In this document: positions 1 through 10,327 of the stretch, one piece after another
How positions within the stretch are numbered: the stretch's first letter is position 1
How the letters are laid out: each line of letters begins with the position of its first letter
Assembly (NCBI GenBank): GCA_023614405.1
Contig: CM042684.1
Span: 469,597,650-469,661,649, forward strand
Direction of reading: 5' to 3'
DNA length: 64,000 nt
DNA from: Avena insularis
Lineage: Eukaryota > Streptophyta > Magnoliopsida > Poales > Poaceae
Position numbers and translations under genes: made by a program
The notes under the pieces: generated by a model
What the model was told of the DNA's origin: nothing
Databases searched by the model: none
The model's input: only the letters and a program-made list of their open reading frames with translations

Positions 1-273
1 CGTGACATACCGTGACCTCTACGACACACTTGAAGGAGACTTCGATGGTTGCGAAGGCGACACATAGGTCGCGAAAGCAATGAGGAGGCGGACGCACTCG
101 CCAACATAGGCTCCACCTGTGCACCCATACCACCTGGGGTATTTCTCGAGCGCATATGCGAACGCTCCATCAAGCCAAAGGCCGCAGAGAAGAAAACAAG
201 TGCAGCAACAGACTCGAGGGCTACGCCATCCAATGAGCCAATGACACTCGATGACTTGGAGCTTGACACATGA
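1..273 (+). pseudogene. RLG-1 RNase H C-terminal tail and linker to integrase
   Basis: The frame that reads through position 49 encodes HIGRESNEEADALANIGS, the end of a Gypsy RNase H domain; the D of EADALAN corresponds to the last catalytic aspartate. A ~45-residue linker rich in K, S and T follows and ends at a TGA (271-273). The integrase continues in the same frame after this stop, so the stop is a disabling mutation in what was one polyprotein. The first ~45 bases are out of frame with the rest or damaged. Confidence 0.75.
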
Positions 274-285
274 CTCGAGGGACCA

Positions 286-1550
286 ATGAGCGTCATGATA
301 ATCAAACAATCCTGGACGCAGCCATACATTACGTACCTCCTTAGCAAACGCCTACCGGACGACCCGACAGACGCACGACACATCGCGCGACGCTCCAAAG
401 CATTCGCCGTTATCAACGGCGAACTATATAAATGCAGCATCACAGGCGTGTTACAACGATGCGTCTCCCTAGCCGATGGAAGAGCAGTCCTCCTCGACAT
501 CCATGAAGGGACCTGCGAGCACCACGCCGGCAGTCGCGCCCTCATTGCCAAAGCTCTACGAGCTGGATTTTACTGGCCCACGGCCATGCGCGACGCCAAG
601 GATATAGTCCAAAAGTGCAACGCTTGTCAGCGATTCACGGACAAGCCACACGCACCAGGCGCAGAACTACGGCCTATTCCATTGGCCTGGCCCTTCGCCC
701 AGTAGGGACTCGACATGGTTGGCAAACTTCCAAGGTCCTCGCAAGTAGGCTACGTCTACCTCTTGGTCGCAGTCGACAAATTCACCAAGTGGATTGAGGC
801 CAAGCCAGTGACCAAGCAATCAGGGCACAGCGCAGTCAAGTTCTTCGAGTCCATCGTCTACCGCTTAGGCGTGCCGCACAGCATCATCACCGACAACGGA
901 ATGAACTTCACATCCAGGGAGTTCCAAGAATTCTGTGAGAACCTGGGGATCAACATCAGCTACGCCTCAGTAGCACACCCACAGACCAACGGTCAGGTGG
1001 AAAAGGCAAACGAGCTCGTCTGCAGCGGCATCAAGAAGCGACTCCTCCGACCACTTGAACAAGCCGCGGGCTGCTGGCCAGACGAACTGCAATCCGTACT
1101 CTGGAGCCTGCGTACAACTCCAAACAGCGCCACCGGCTACACGCCATTCTTTATGGTACACGAAGCAGAGGCAGTACTACCCGCCAAGGTATGGTACAAA
1201 GCGCCACGCAGAGTCGCCTACAGTGAGCAGGAGTCATCCCTCGCACTCGAAGACTCCATCGACCTCCTTGACGAAGCAAGAGAAATCGCCGCAGAAAGAT
1301 CCACGATCTACCAAACAGAACTCGCAAGAACTACCATAGCAGAAGGCTTCGCCCCAGATCCTTCGTCGAAGGTGACCTAGTCCTGCGACTGAAGCAGCAG
1401 GGGCATCTCAAGCTCGAGTCCCCCTAGGAAGGACCGTACGTGATTACAGAAGTAATCCCAGGTGGCGCCTATCTCCTTCAAGATCCAGAGACAGGAGTCG
1501 CACACTCTAACCCTTGGAACGTCGCACAACTGCGACGCTTCTACCCTTAG
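286..1550 (+). pseudogene. RLG-1 integrase (zinc-binding domain, DDE core, C-terminus), broken
   Basis: Integrase would insert the reverse-transcribed element into chromosomal DNA. The N-terminal zinc finger is complete (HEGTCEHH at ~508-531 and CNACQRF at ~619-639). A TAG at 703-705 replaces the Trp codon expected before GLDMVG. In the same frame the catalytic core follows: first D in VAVDKFTKW (~766-792), second D in ITDNGMNF (~883-906), and E in HPQTNGQVEKAN (~979-1014). A frameshift near 1326-1330 and a TAG at 1425-1427 break the C-terminal part. The conserved end NPWNVAQLRRFYP reaches the natural stop at 1548-1550. With at least two nonsense codons and a frameshift it cannot give an active protein. 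Confidence 0.9.
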
Positions 1551-2079
1551 TCGTTTTTCTTTACTTTTGCATCGCAAATAAGGCTATTCAGCCAAGGCTA
1601 CTTAGCCGCACATTGTACTTTGTACTGTTCTTCGAATAAATAAAAGCTAAGTGCCCCAAAACTCCGTGTTCTCCTTCACTTTGTCAATTTTCATACTCGG
1701 GGGCTACGCCACCCTATACACATATGTTCTTCGAACAATAACGCGATATCCTGAGTATCTGGCACATCAATCGAACCCCTTAACACAAACTCAACCCAGC
1801 TGCAACGCACCTGACAGGTTGACAAGGGAACGATACAAAGATGGCCAGGCTAACGAAAAGGACTCGCATAAGTGCAACGCATCCCACGCTTAAAGCTATT
1901 TGTACACATTCAACAGTAAATTATCTACAAACGTATACGAGCTTTACAACACTACTACACTTATGTGCAGGATACATATTTGGCTACCCTTGCAACAGAA
2001 GAACATTAGTCTGTTCCTCAAAGAAGTCGACGACCTCCTCGGCTGGACGGTCCATCGCCTGATAGTGCGGCACCATGTT
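1551..2079. other. RLG-1 spacer between pol and the antisense gene
   Basis: No open frame of interest. GAATAAATAAAAGC (1635-1648) resembles a plant near-upstream polyadenylation element and lies just after pol on the + strand. A motif like the polypurine tract (CTCGGGGGCTACGCC, ~1697-1711) recurs here; similar CTCGGGGGCTAC copies also occur near 6305 and at the true PPT. Confidence 0.5.
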
Positions 2080-4278
2080 TCAGGAAGATCCTACTGGTGG
2101 CACCGGTGGCCCAGAGGCAATGGCGGCGACATCCACGTCAGGCCTGTGCAAACGCACCATGGAAAGGGCAGCCTTGGCACCATCCACCAACTGTTGCCTC
2201 ACGCACTCGCGAACCGCGGACATATCTTGAAATTTGGTCAGGAGAGCCAGCAGGCTTGATGGAGTATCATCCAGCGGGAACATCACTCGATAGATGTTCT
2301 TCAAACACAACTGCGACTTCTTCAGAAAGAGCAGTACTCACGAGGCGCAGTCCTGCAGGGTCGCCAACGCAGTCGCACGATCATGATCTACCCAGAAGTA
2401 TCCACTCTCCTGAAGTTTCTCCTAGGTGAGATCATGAAGACGGATGGCAATCCTATCCCTCTCCTCCTGCGGATGGCGTGCGCTAACAACTACACGAAGC
2501 AGCATCAACAGCATGAGTACAACGTACCATTGCGATTAACTACAAAGAAAAAGACGAGGATGAGCAAACTAACACTTAAACTGGTCGCCCAGCTGCGTCA
2601 CCTCGCCAAGCAGATATTGCTCGCGGGCGACGGCTTTTTCAGCCTTTGACTTCCATACGTCCGTGCTACCGCGGATCACGGGCAACTCACGCTCCAGTTG
2701 CTTAACACGATCACGAAGTCGCGAAAGCAAGGACAGCTCCTCTACCCTGGAGCATGGTGGTGCCATTGTATCCTCAAGAGATGGCGAGTCAGGGGTTCCC
2801 CCCACAGGACCACTTGATGTACCCTACCAAAAATCAAGCCAGAGGCAAATAAGGCGACCAACTCAAAAGTCAAAAGTAACAGATGCATTCAGGATCAGCA
2901 TAAAAGTATCTACAAACACATTCGCCAACAGGCATGTTCTCCAATCAAAAGAGCAATTCATCAACTATTACAAGAAACTAACTACGGCGTGGCTTCTTCG
3001 ACTTGATGACCTCGGGGCTTCATCAAGTCCGTGGCGATATCGGATGCCATCGACTTTCCGCCCCTGAGGCCGAAGTTTTTGCCGCCTTCTTCGCACGATT
3101 GAGCTCCTCCGAATACTTGGCAACAGTGTTTATCAAGGAATGGCCATATTTGGCACAGGCAGTCACAAAGGGAGTGAATACTACCTGCTGACCATCCGCG
3201 CCAACAGGCATCATCTTCGACACCGCAGAAGGATCTACTTCGACTCCGTGGGCTTGCACCATGGCAAGCGACATGGTCGCGCCCGGCTGCGGAGGAGTTC
3301 TTGTCGTGGCGTGCACACCCCGGTGACGACTCCACAAGCTCTTCCACATTGTCGACTAGCTACGCCTTTGGCATCAGCTCCTCCTGGAGGCGACTCAGGG
3401 TGGCCTTGGCCTTGGAAAACGTATTTTGGACAGCGGCGCTACGATCCTCGACCGCAGATACCGCGCCCGCCAGAGCGTCATCACGACAAAGGGCTTGTGG
3501 ATCAAAACTCAAGCCGCCAGCATCTACACCAAAATACACACATGGATCAAAACTTCTAGTGCCACCGGCACTACAGAGGCAGAGAAGAACATCAATAAAA
3601 TACCCACCAGTAAAGGTACCTGAGAGGGCCTTGGCGACTGAGAACAGTTGCTCTTCGAACAACTTCTCCCTGGCCGCAAAGGAGGCGTGCAGATCCTCTT
3701 CGCGCTTCTGGGCATCATCATGAGCCGCGATTGCCTCGTCGCGCCCCTTCACTGCTGCGGCTAGTGTCTTCTCCAACGTGGCGACATCACGCAGTAAAGC
3801 GTTACAGCTACATGGCAGTCAATAATTGGTTGTCAGTCGATTATACTAAAATAGAGAGAAGACGAAAAAGAATAAGTATAGAACACTTACTCTCGACCAC
3901 GTGGTGGCGCGTCTCCAGCATCGCATGCTGGCGACCCATCGCCATCACCTGCTCCGCCACTTGCATGGCTTCCTTTACAAGGAGCTGTCGCACAAAACAA
4001 GGAGTCAGCAGAGGGCAGCAGAAGGTGTTGACTACCACATTAAAAAAAAGAAGGAAAGCTATACTTACATGGTCCTCCAGCGACTCCAAAGAAGTTTGCT
4101 GAACCATCGTCCGAGCAAGTACTCGATGCTCCCCTACGTGAGGAGAGCTCGAAGAATTGTGCCCGGAGTGGGCTGTCGCCGGAGAAGGAGCACGCTCGAC
4201 CTCTACCTTGGCCCTTGAAGTCGCGACTCCGATTCCTTCAAAAATTCAACGTCGCCAGAAGATGACGACGCCTCTTGA
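2080..4278 (-). pseudogene. 3' exons of the RLG-1 antisense gene (coiled-coil and C-terminal part)
   Basis: Exons 3-5 (4278-4079, 3984-3891, 3807-3620) are followed by coding pieces at 3500-3360, 3347-2982, 2805-2569 and 2310-2080. Exon 5 is a likely coiled coil (LEKTLAAAVKGRDEAIAAHD, then REEDLHASFAAREK). The 2805-2569 piece is also heptad-like (SLLSRLRDRVKQLERELPV). The last piece contains DDTPSSLLALLTKF and VRECVRQQLVDGAKAALSMV and looks like a C-terminal helical domain. At least one frame change occurs near 3350. Joins beyond exon 5 are uncertain. Confidence 0.5.
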
Positions 4279-4371
4279 CTGCAAGACAAAATCCGCACTT
4301 AGAAAGGGCAAACTCTAGGGCAAAGCCAACAAGAAGAAAACAGAGAAGAATGAATGCACTAGCAAAATTAC

Positions 4372-4706
4372 CAGTCAAATTTGTCAAGATCAAACGTGGC
4401 CTCCGCCGACTCTGACGAAGACTCCTTGGGCAATCGCATCTTCTTGCGAGAAGACGGTGCCACAGCCCTCACAGGAACGGCGGGAATTGGCGACTCCGCG
4501 CCAACAGCCGCGCCTCCTAGAGTTGAAGGAGTCAACGCGTCGAAATCCCCGCTACGCAAACGCTTGCGAGTATCCGGGCTCTCGGGCTCGGGGGCTTCCT
4601 CTTCCACATCAGAAGGGATAGTCGACTCAGACTCGTCCTCTTCCAAAGCTTCATGAGGAATAATCCCCTCAGGGAGGGGAGGCATACAAGGCGACACCGC
4701 CCACTC
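4372..4706 (-). pseudogene. Exon 2 of the RLG-1 antisense gene: acidic, low-complexity domain
   Basis: The frame reads through an acidic block (EEDESESTIPSDVEEEAPEPE), a short basic patch (TRKRLRSGD) and a second basic patch (SSRKKMRLPKES) that could be nuclear localisation signals, ending at DLDKFDW at a GT donor (4371-4370). The acceptor upstream is TTTATATGCAG (AG at 4708-4707). Length and charge pattern match the equivalent acidic exon in RLG-2 (DWPDDDDSDVEVLEV, ~29260-29330). Function unknown. Confidence 0.6.
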
Positions 4707-4797
4707 CTGCATATAAACAGTAAAGATCAGCAAACATAACGGATAAGCAACAGAAAACGCAATCGAGAAAATAAGCTACTACGTAGCACAACTGTAC

Positions 4798-5669
4798 CTC
4801 AAGAGGAGGATTCGAAGCATCGAAAGGAGGAACGACTGGCTCGTTCAGAAGCACATCCTTGAGGGTGTACTTCGTGACCAGTCGCACCCTCTTATCTACC
4901 TCACTCGCGGACATGCCATCAGCAGACACGCGAGTGGCGTCATCAGTGCCACCCCATTGAAACATGGGATGGACCCTGGCCTAGAGAGGCTGGATGCGAC
5001 AATGCAGCCAAGTCCTGACAAGGGCGCAGCCTCCCTCTTCTGCGCCTATGCGACTCTCGAGGTCGCAGACGCCTGATATAGCACGTCTGTCTCCGCGAGT
5101 TCGGAAGGCATGATCACGTTCTTCCAAGAACGCATCTTCTTGCAGGGAGTCGCGGGATCGAAAGGCGCGAGTCCAAAGTGCTCATCCTTGGCCTTCTGGT
5201 CGCGAACATAGAACCATTTGTCCCTCCATCTCTGGACGGACTTGGTAAGCTTGATATCGAAGTAGGTGGCGGATGGGTCGACGTGGATTCTGCAACCACC
5301 TACGTCATAAACTAAAGAGCCAGATGCGGACTGACGCTTCAATTTAAAGATGCGCTTGAAAAGACCAAAGTGTGGCTCTATTCCGAGCCAGCACTCGCAG
5401 AGAGTGATGAAACAAGTGATGTGGAGGAGCGAATTTGGGGACAACTGATGGAGCTGGAGCCCATAGAAACAAAGAAGACCCCGAAGAAAGGGGTGAAGAG
5501 GCAAGGAAAGACCACGAATGATGAATGCAAGAAACATCACTCGAAAACTAGTGGGAGGAGCAGGAATGGTCTCACCGCTGGGGACGCCAAGTCGGGCGAT
5601 CGCAGTAGATAAGTCCATATTGGCAAAGAAGGAGATCCGGCCTTGATGATAGAGGGCGCCATGCGCCAT
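4798..5669 (-). pseudogene. Exon 1 domain of the RLG-1 antisense gene
   Basis: This open stretch holds the conserved N-terminal domain: RLGVPSGETIPAPPTSFRV, then an aromatic and leucine-rich core (FLRGLLCFYGLQLHQLSPNS), a G[IL]xPHFGLFKRIFKLKR segment, and WFYVRDQ before the acidic region. The same pattern (HFQCGFGLPTSDFFFDF, LWPTKELWIKFFGLRR, FFYVRN) occurs in the RLG-2 antisense gene at 29813-30475, so the two proteins are distant homologues. The exon continues through 4965-4798 and ends at ASNPPLE before the intron. No catalytic residues are recognisable; I match it to the Pfam 'putative gypsy type transposon' family from memory of its appearance. Confidence 0.7.
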
Positions 5670-5805
5670 TGGTCACGCTGGTGCCCGCGACCTTCTTCTT
5701 CGCCGGTGGCGGTCTTTGGTGCCATAGCAGTGAGCCACCTTTCTTCTTCGCCGCAGCGACGGTGGCCGCGGAATCAGCGGCAACGCCTCCCTTCTTCTTC
5801 CCCAT

Positions 5806-7222
5806 TGCGCGGCGGCGATGTGAGCGAAGGAAGTAGCTCGGAAACGAACAGAGCTGGTCCAACATCGTGGAGAGGAGGGGCGCAGGGGAAAGCAGAAAAG
5901 CAGCAGCAATGGCGATGGCAGCAAGGAAGAAAGAGCGCAGATGGGAAATTACCGCCGCAGCATCACTACTTAACCCCTGGGAGATGCAATCCAACGGCTG
6001 ACAAAAACCCTATTGGACGCGTGGCACGCATCGCGTTGGACACGTGGAGAAGAGGAAGCGTGAACCGTCCCCCCACTTCTACCATTACACGCAGAAATCG
6101 AGGAGGCGTAGTTAAAAATAAGATTACGCACGCCCAGTCAAATCAAAGTCAGAAAATGGGACCCACCGCTCGTCACGTCCCGTCAAAATCGCTCATGCGG
6201 GCAACTAAGGTCATACAAGTGTCAGCACTGACGTCACCAAGGCTATGAAGTGGAAAACTTCGACTATTTTTAGTCCTTGCTAGAGTCTTCGATCGACCAA
6301 GCACTCGGGGGCTACTCCCATAGGGAGCGCTGGCCGCGCACCCTACGACTTTTCTTTTTCTTGTTGCAGGAACATGGACAATCACAAAAGCAAACCCAAC
6401 CACTCGAAACACAGTTCGATTATGGACATGGGTTACTCCCATAGAGAGCGCCGGAAACAAGCAGACAAAAGATGACAGCAGTCGCAAAAGTGTTTTAGTA
6501 CTGCGAGTCATCGATCGAAACAAGCGAGCAAAAGACTACAGCAATCGCAAAAGTATTTTAGTACCTGCTGAGTCATCGACAAACAAGCAAGCAAAAGACG
6601 GCGATGCAAAAGTTCTTTAGTCCACCGCAGTCTTCGACTCAACCAGCACTCGATCATCTATCATAGGGCGCTGGTCGCGCACCCTATGATTATTTGTACA
6701 AGAAACTATGTATTGATAACATCCACACTCGAAACTCATGGCGACACTGCCTCATAATTTTTTCCCTACAAAGAGACTGCGTCTCCAGGGTCACCCGAAT
6801 CGTCTCCGCGATGATAAAATTTGGATGTCGCGCCTACGGCGTGAAGGTAAGACCTGAATAAGTCCTGGCAACGTATTTAACTGCGCACTACCAGAAACAT
6901 ATCCGAGCCTACAGGCACGATGAACATGTCTTGATGGACGCGTCAAGTGCTCACACCCATATAACTGGAATTCGACTCCTGTAAGACCTTCGCGGCCTGA
7001 GTCGAATTACACCAGCACTTTTCTGGATTCGAGTCCGGGGACTCGAATTTGAGTAGATTGCGTTGTTTCACCCTAAGGTGGTTAACTGATACCGATACTT
7101 CGGTTATATCAGGCACGTATATCAACAATCCCTATGACACAAATAAAAGCAATCAAAATACACTCATTTAGGCACTAGAAGGCTTCAAAAAGTCCCCAGT
7201 CGAATCTGCGATTCCACTGGAC
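5806..7222. other. RLG-1 region upstream of the antisense gene, to the polypurine tract
   Basis: This would be the promoter and 5' region of the antisense gene. It holds several near-repeats of the block CTCGGGGGCTACTCCCATAGGGAGCGC (at ~6303, ~6430 and, degenerate, ~6650) and a 63-64 bp tandem repeat (listed separately). No convincing ORF on either strand. Sequence near 6955-7080 repeats the motif ATTCGA(C/G)TCC several times. Confidence 0.45.
6451..6645 (+). repeat. ~64-bp degenerate tandem repeat in RLG-1, about 3 copies
   Basis: Units begin with AAACAAGC at ~6455, ~6518 and ~6581 and contain GCAAAAGAC, CGCAAAAGT and TTTTAGTA, then GAGTCATCGA. Spacing is 63-64 bp and the last copy is truncated. 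Tandem repeats between pol and the 3' LTR are common in large Gypsy elements; RLG-2 has an unrelated 58-bp array in the comparable region. Confidence 0.7.
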
Positions 7223-7235
7223 ACTCGGGGGCTAC

Positions 7236-7725
7236 TGACATGGGTATACCCTATAGGTACTCGAGCCTGGTATATACGGTCCAAATACATACAGGCCCAC
7301 GGTGTCGCCAAGGCCCGGATGGAGGGACTCGAGTAACCTACGGACTCTCGATTGCTTGAAGGACAAGAAGAAGCTAAAGATAGAAAGTTTGAAGAGGAAA
7401 ACCCTAACTTGTAACCGACTCGACCTGCTACCCGAGACCTAGCCTATCTATATAAAGTCTAGGAGGGGGCGGCGAGGAGGACACACGCAACCCTAGCTTC
7501 CACAAACCCTCGCCAGATTGCATCTGCGCACCGTTGTAACTTTCGACTCCCTCGATAATTCCACGAGCAGACAAGCAGGAGTAGGGACCTCTACGAGGCC
7601 TGAACCTGGGTAAATCCTTTGTCCCCTGTGTGCTTGATTGCTAGCCGATAGTTGTCTCCAGCGCTCCCTCCTTCTCCAAAACCCAAGTCCATAACAATGG
7701 GCATTGATGAGTTAAACCCTCGCCA
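7236..7725 (+). repeat. RLG-1 3' LTR
   Basis: A 490-bp LTR starting TGACATGG directly after the polypurine tract and ending ...ACCCTCGCCA. A TATA box (CTATATAAAGTC, ~7449-7460) lies in the right place for a U3/R promoter. The LTR end is followed without a recognisable flank by the Copia fragment at 7726; the two sequences share CA at the junction. The last ~218 bp of this LTR recur at 9422-9637. Confidence 0.85.
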
Positions 7726-9421
7726 CTATGTGAACTAGATTATTGTCTCTAGTGCAAGTGGGAGACTGAAGAAAATATGCCCTGAGAGGCAATAATAAAG
7801 TTGTTATTATATATTCCTTATACATGATAGATGTTTATTTTACATGCTAGAAATGTATTGATTCGGAAACATCAAATACATGTGTGTTTAATAAACAAAA
7901 AGGGTTCCTAGTCATGCCTCTCCTATAGACTAGCTTGTTGATTAACAGGATGATCAAGGTTTCCTGATCATGGACATTGGATGTTGTTAATAACAAGGTC
8001 ACACCATTGGTGGAATGATGTGATGAACATTCATCTGAAGTATAGCATTACGATCAAGTCATTATGTTTATATTGCTATAACATCATACGAAGTAATCTT
8101 TATCCTTAGACCATGAGATCATGTTAATTGCTAACACCGGAAGAGTATCTTGATAACATCAAACATCACACCGTAACAGGGTGACTATAAAGATGGGTTC
8201 AGTACTACGAAGGTGTTATGTTGAGGCTCATGGATCAAGAGTGGAAATTTGTCAATCCAGATGACGGATAGATATACTCTAGGCCCTCTCGGTGATATCA
8301 CATTAGGATAGCTTGCAAGCAAGTGATGTGATCACTAGAATGTTATATCACGGGAACGAGAAAAGAGTGCATGTCGATAACGAGATCAAACTAGGTATGG
8401 AGATACCGATGATCGAATCTCGGACATGTAATATATCGAGAGACAAAGGAATTTAGTTACAAGCGTTAAAGGTTCTCACGATCACAGGAGTCATCGTTGA
8501 ATGTGTAGGAGTCGAGACGGATCTCCGTGTCCGCCGCTAATTATTGATCGGAGAATGGTGTCGATCATGTATGCATTATTCGCTTACCGTAGGGTGGCAC
8601 ACTTAAGAGTTACTGGACACCATTTTGGAGCACATATGTTTCAGTCGAAAGAATTGCTAAGCACAGGAATTGTTTCAATAGAAACAGGAAATTGTTTGGT
8701 GAAATTGTCAAGGTGGTTCTGCATGTGATATTGAAATATTGCAAGGGGCTATATGTGAATGTTTGTTAATTAAAGTAATTAACAAAATTCTGCATAAATT
8801 TAATAAAAAGAGTTTTATTAAATGAGAGAGCATTAAATTTGGAGAAATTTAATGCATTTAAAGTGGAGACTTTAAAAGGGAATGTGAAGAGGCATTTTAA
8901 TGTGGAGGGGTTACCACCACATGAATGAGGGAGGTGAGGGGTCACCCCCCATGCGCCGGCCATGGAGAGAGGGGGCACCCCCCTCCTCCTATAAAAGGCC
9001 ACCCATTCCCTCCTTCATCCGCACACCTCCTTGTGAAGGATCTCTCTCCCCCTCTAGAATTATCCCCCCATGGTATCGGATTAGCGAGATACATGTTCCC
9101 GGTGGCATTTCGTATGGAAGGAGTTGCTGCTTCCGCTGGATCGCTGGAGCAAGGAGGTGGAGGTTGTCCGGTGGCTTGAACGTGTGTGCGAGTGTGGATG
9201 CGCTGCTGAGTTGCGGCGCTCGGACTTCCTCACGATCTTGAGATCGGCAAGTGTACGACTACATCAACCACGAGTTCCTACTCGTTAACAAAGCTCGTTG
9301 TCTACGAGGGTAAGTTCTCGTTGGATGTATGTCCATTCGTTGCTTTGTACCTAGTAGATAGATCTTGGCGTGTAGTTCACACCGTAGGAAAAAATTTGTT
9401 TTCTATGCTGCGGACCCAACA
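7726..9421 (+). mobile_element. RLC-A1: Copia fragment, last 41 bp of internal region plus 3' LTR
   Basis: Bases 7726-7766 match the end of the internal region of RLC-A4 just before its 3' LTR (60466-60505: CTATGTGAACTAG...GCAAGTGGGAGAC). The LTR runs from 7767 (TGAAGAAAATATGCCC) to 9421 (...GACCCAACA) and is 1655 bp, with TATA box CTATAAAAGG at ~8990. All upstream coding sequence and the 5' LTR are missing, so this is a recombination or deletion product, not a solo LTR. ORFs in it (for example on the - strand at 8766-9002) recur in every RLC-A LTR and are not genes. Confidence 0.9.
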
Positions 9422-9637
9422 CCTCGCCAGATTGCATCTGCGCACCATTGTAACTTTTGATTCCTTCGATAATTCCACGAGCAGACAAGCAAGAGTAGAG
9501 ACCTCTACGAGGCCTGAACCTGGGTAAATCTTTGTCCCCTGTGTGCTTGTCTGTTAGCCGATAGATGTCTCCAGCGTTTCCTCCTTCTCCAAACCCAAGT
9601 CCATAACAATGGGCATTAACGAGTTAAACCCTCGTCA
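9422..9637 (+). repeat. Second, partial copy of the RLG-1 LTR (3' 216 bp)
   Basis: Starts CCTCGCCAGATTGCATC and ends ACCCTCGTCA, matching 7508-7725 with scattered substitutions. It abuts the end of the Copia LTR exactly, so a Copia element once sat inside an LTR of the RLG-1 family at this site and the left part was later lost. Confidence 0.85.
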
Positions 9638-10327
9638 ATTAGAGATCTGGATTTGTAAACGGTGCACCTTCAAATCCCGTCGGAATTGTCTTTTTTATAT
9701 AGCCCCAATACAAATCAATCCAGGTTAAAATTTTGCACACTAAAAGCTTATATCATTGCCCACATGTACGTATTTTTTGAAGGTGTTTGTGATATTCTGA
9801 ATTGCATTTCTTTAATGTTTAAAATAAAGGCATCCACGTAGCCCAAATTTCAAAATAAAGATCTCCATAGATAACACACAAGATTACGCTAACAACGCAC
9901 GTGAGAATTTTTAGGTGTATATGCGCGTTTCGTTTATAAAAGAGTTACGACCTCATTACTAACAATTATTATTGTTCAGTGCAATGGCTTGAGTAGGTGG
10001 TTAGCGATTGAAAGCTTACAAGATCGAATCTGTCCCTCGATAGAATTTTTGAACTATTTTATACCTGTACTGACAGGTGGGCTCACCTCTTGGTCAGCAC
10101 CAAGGACACAAGTGTCATAAAAAAAATACACAGGGTTGTTTTTAAAAAATTATGACGCCATAAGTGGACGGATTTGGTCAAAATCGTTTAAACTTGCCGA
10201 AATTCAATTAAATTGGACTAAAATGCTTTCAGGATGCAAGTTGTGGGACTAGTATTACTCACTTTGCAAGATGTGGGACTAAAATGCTCACGTGATACAA
10301 GTTGTGGGACTAAAAGTGTATATACCT
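9638..10327. other. Low-copy AT-rich DNA, no gene seen
   Basis: No coding frame recognised. At 10232-10322 a ~33-bp motif (GCAAGTTGTGGGACTAAAATGCTCAC) occurs three times in degenerate tandem; similar 'xx-GTGGGACTAAAAG' strings are frequent in grass transposon ends, but I see no matching inverted end. Confidence 0.4.

Larger units (their letters stand above)
2080..5805 (-). pseudogene. RLG-1 antisense multi-exon gene (Transposase_28 / 'putative gypsy type transposon'-like protein)
   Basis: A gene on the strand opposite to pol. From its 5' end: exon 1 (ATG at ~5805, MGKKKGG..., domain exon to 4798), intron 4707-4797, exon 2 (4706-4372, acidic/Ser-rich), intron 4279-4371, exon 3 (4278-4079), intron 3985-4078 (donor GTAAGTAT), exon 4 (3984-3891), intron 3808-3890 (donor GTAAGTGT), exon 5 (3807-3620, coiled coil), then less certain exons down to ~2080. 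Introns are 83-94 bp and all GT-AG. Exon 1 carries a frameshift near 5650, so this copy is probably dead. Proteins of this kind are known in grass Gypsy elements; their role is unknown. Exon ends are inferred from splice consensus and frame only. Confidence 0.7.
1..7725 (+). mobile_element. RLG-1: Gypsy LTR retrotransposon, 3' part (5' part lies outside the window)
   Basis: The order RNase H tail, integrase, long non-pol region with an antisense gene, polypurine tract and LTR fits a Gypsy element of the Tat-like type (known for extra or antisense ORFs between pol and the 3' LTR). The element enters the window inside RNase H, so gag, protease and RT are not visible. The polypurine tract (ACTCGGGGGCTAC, 7223-7235) directly precedes the LTR start TGACATGG at 7236. 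No target duplication can be tested: the 5' end is missing and the 3' flank was replaced by a Copia fragment. Lineage is inferred from architecture only. Confidence 0.88.

Noticed and set aside
7767..9421. Solo LTR
   Set aside because: It is preceded by 41 bp of Copia internal sequence, so it is the 3' end of a truncated element and not an LTR-LTR recombination product.
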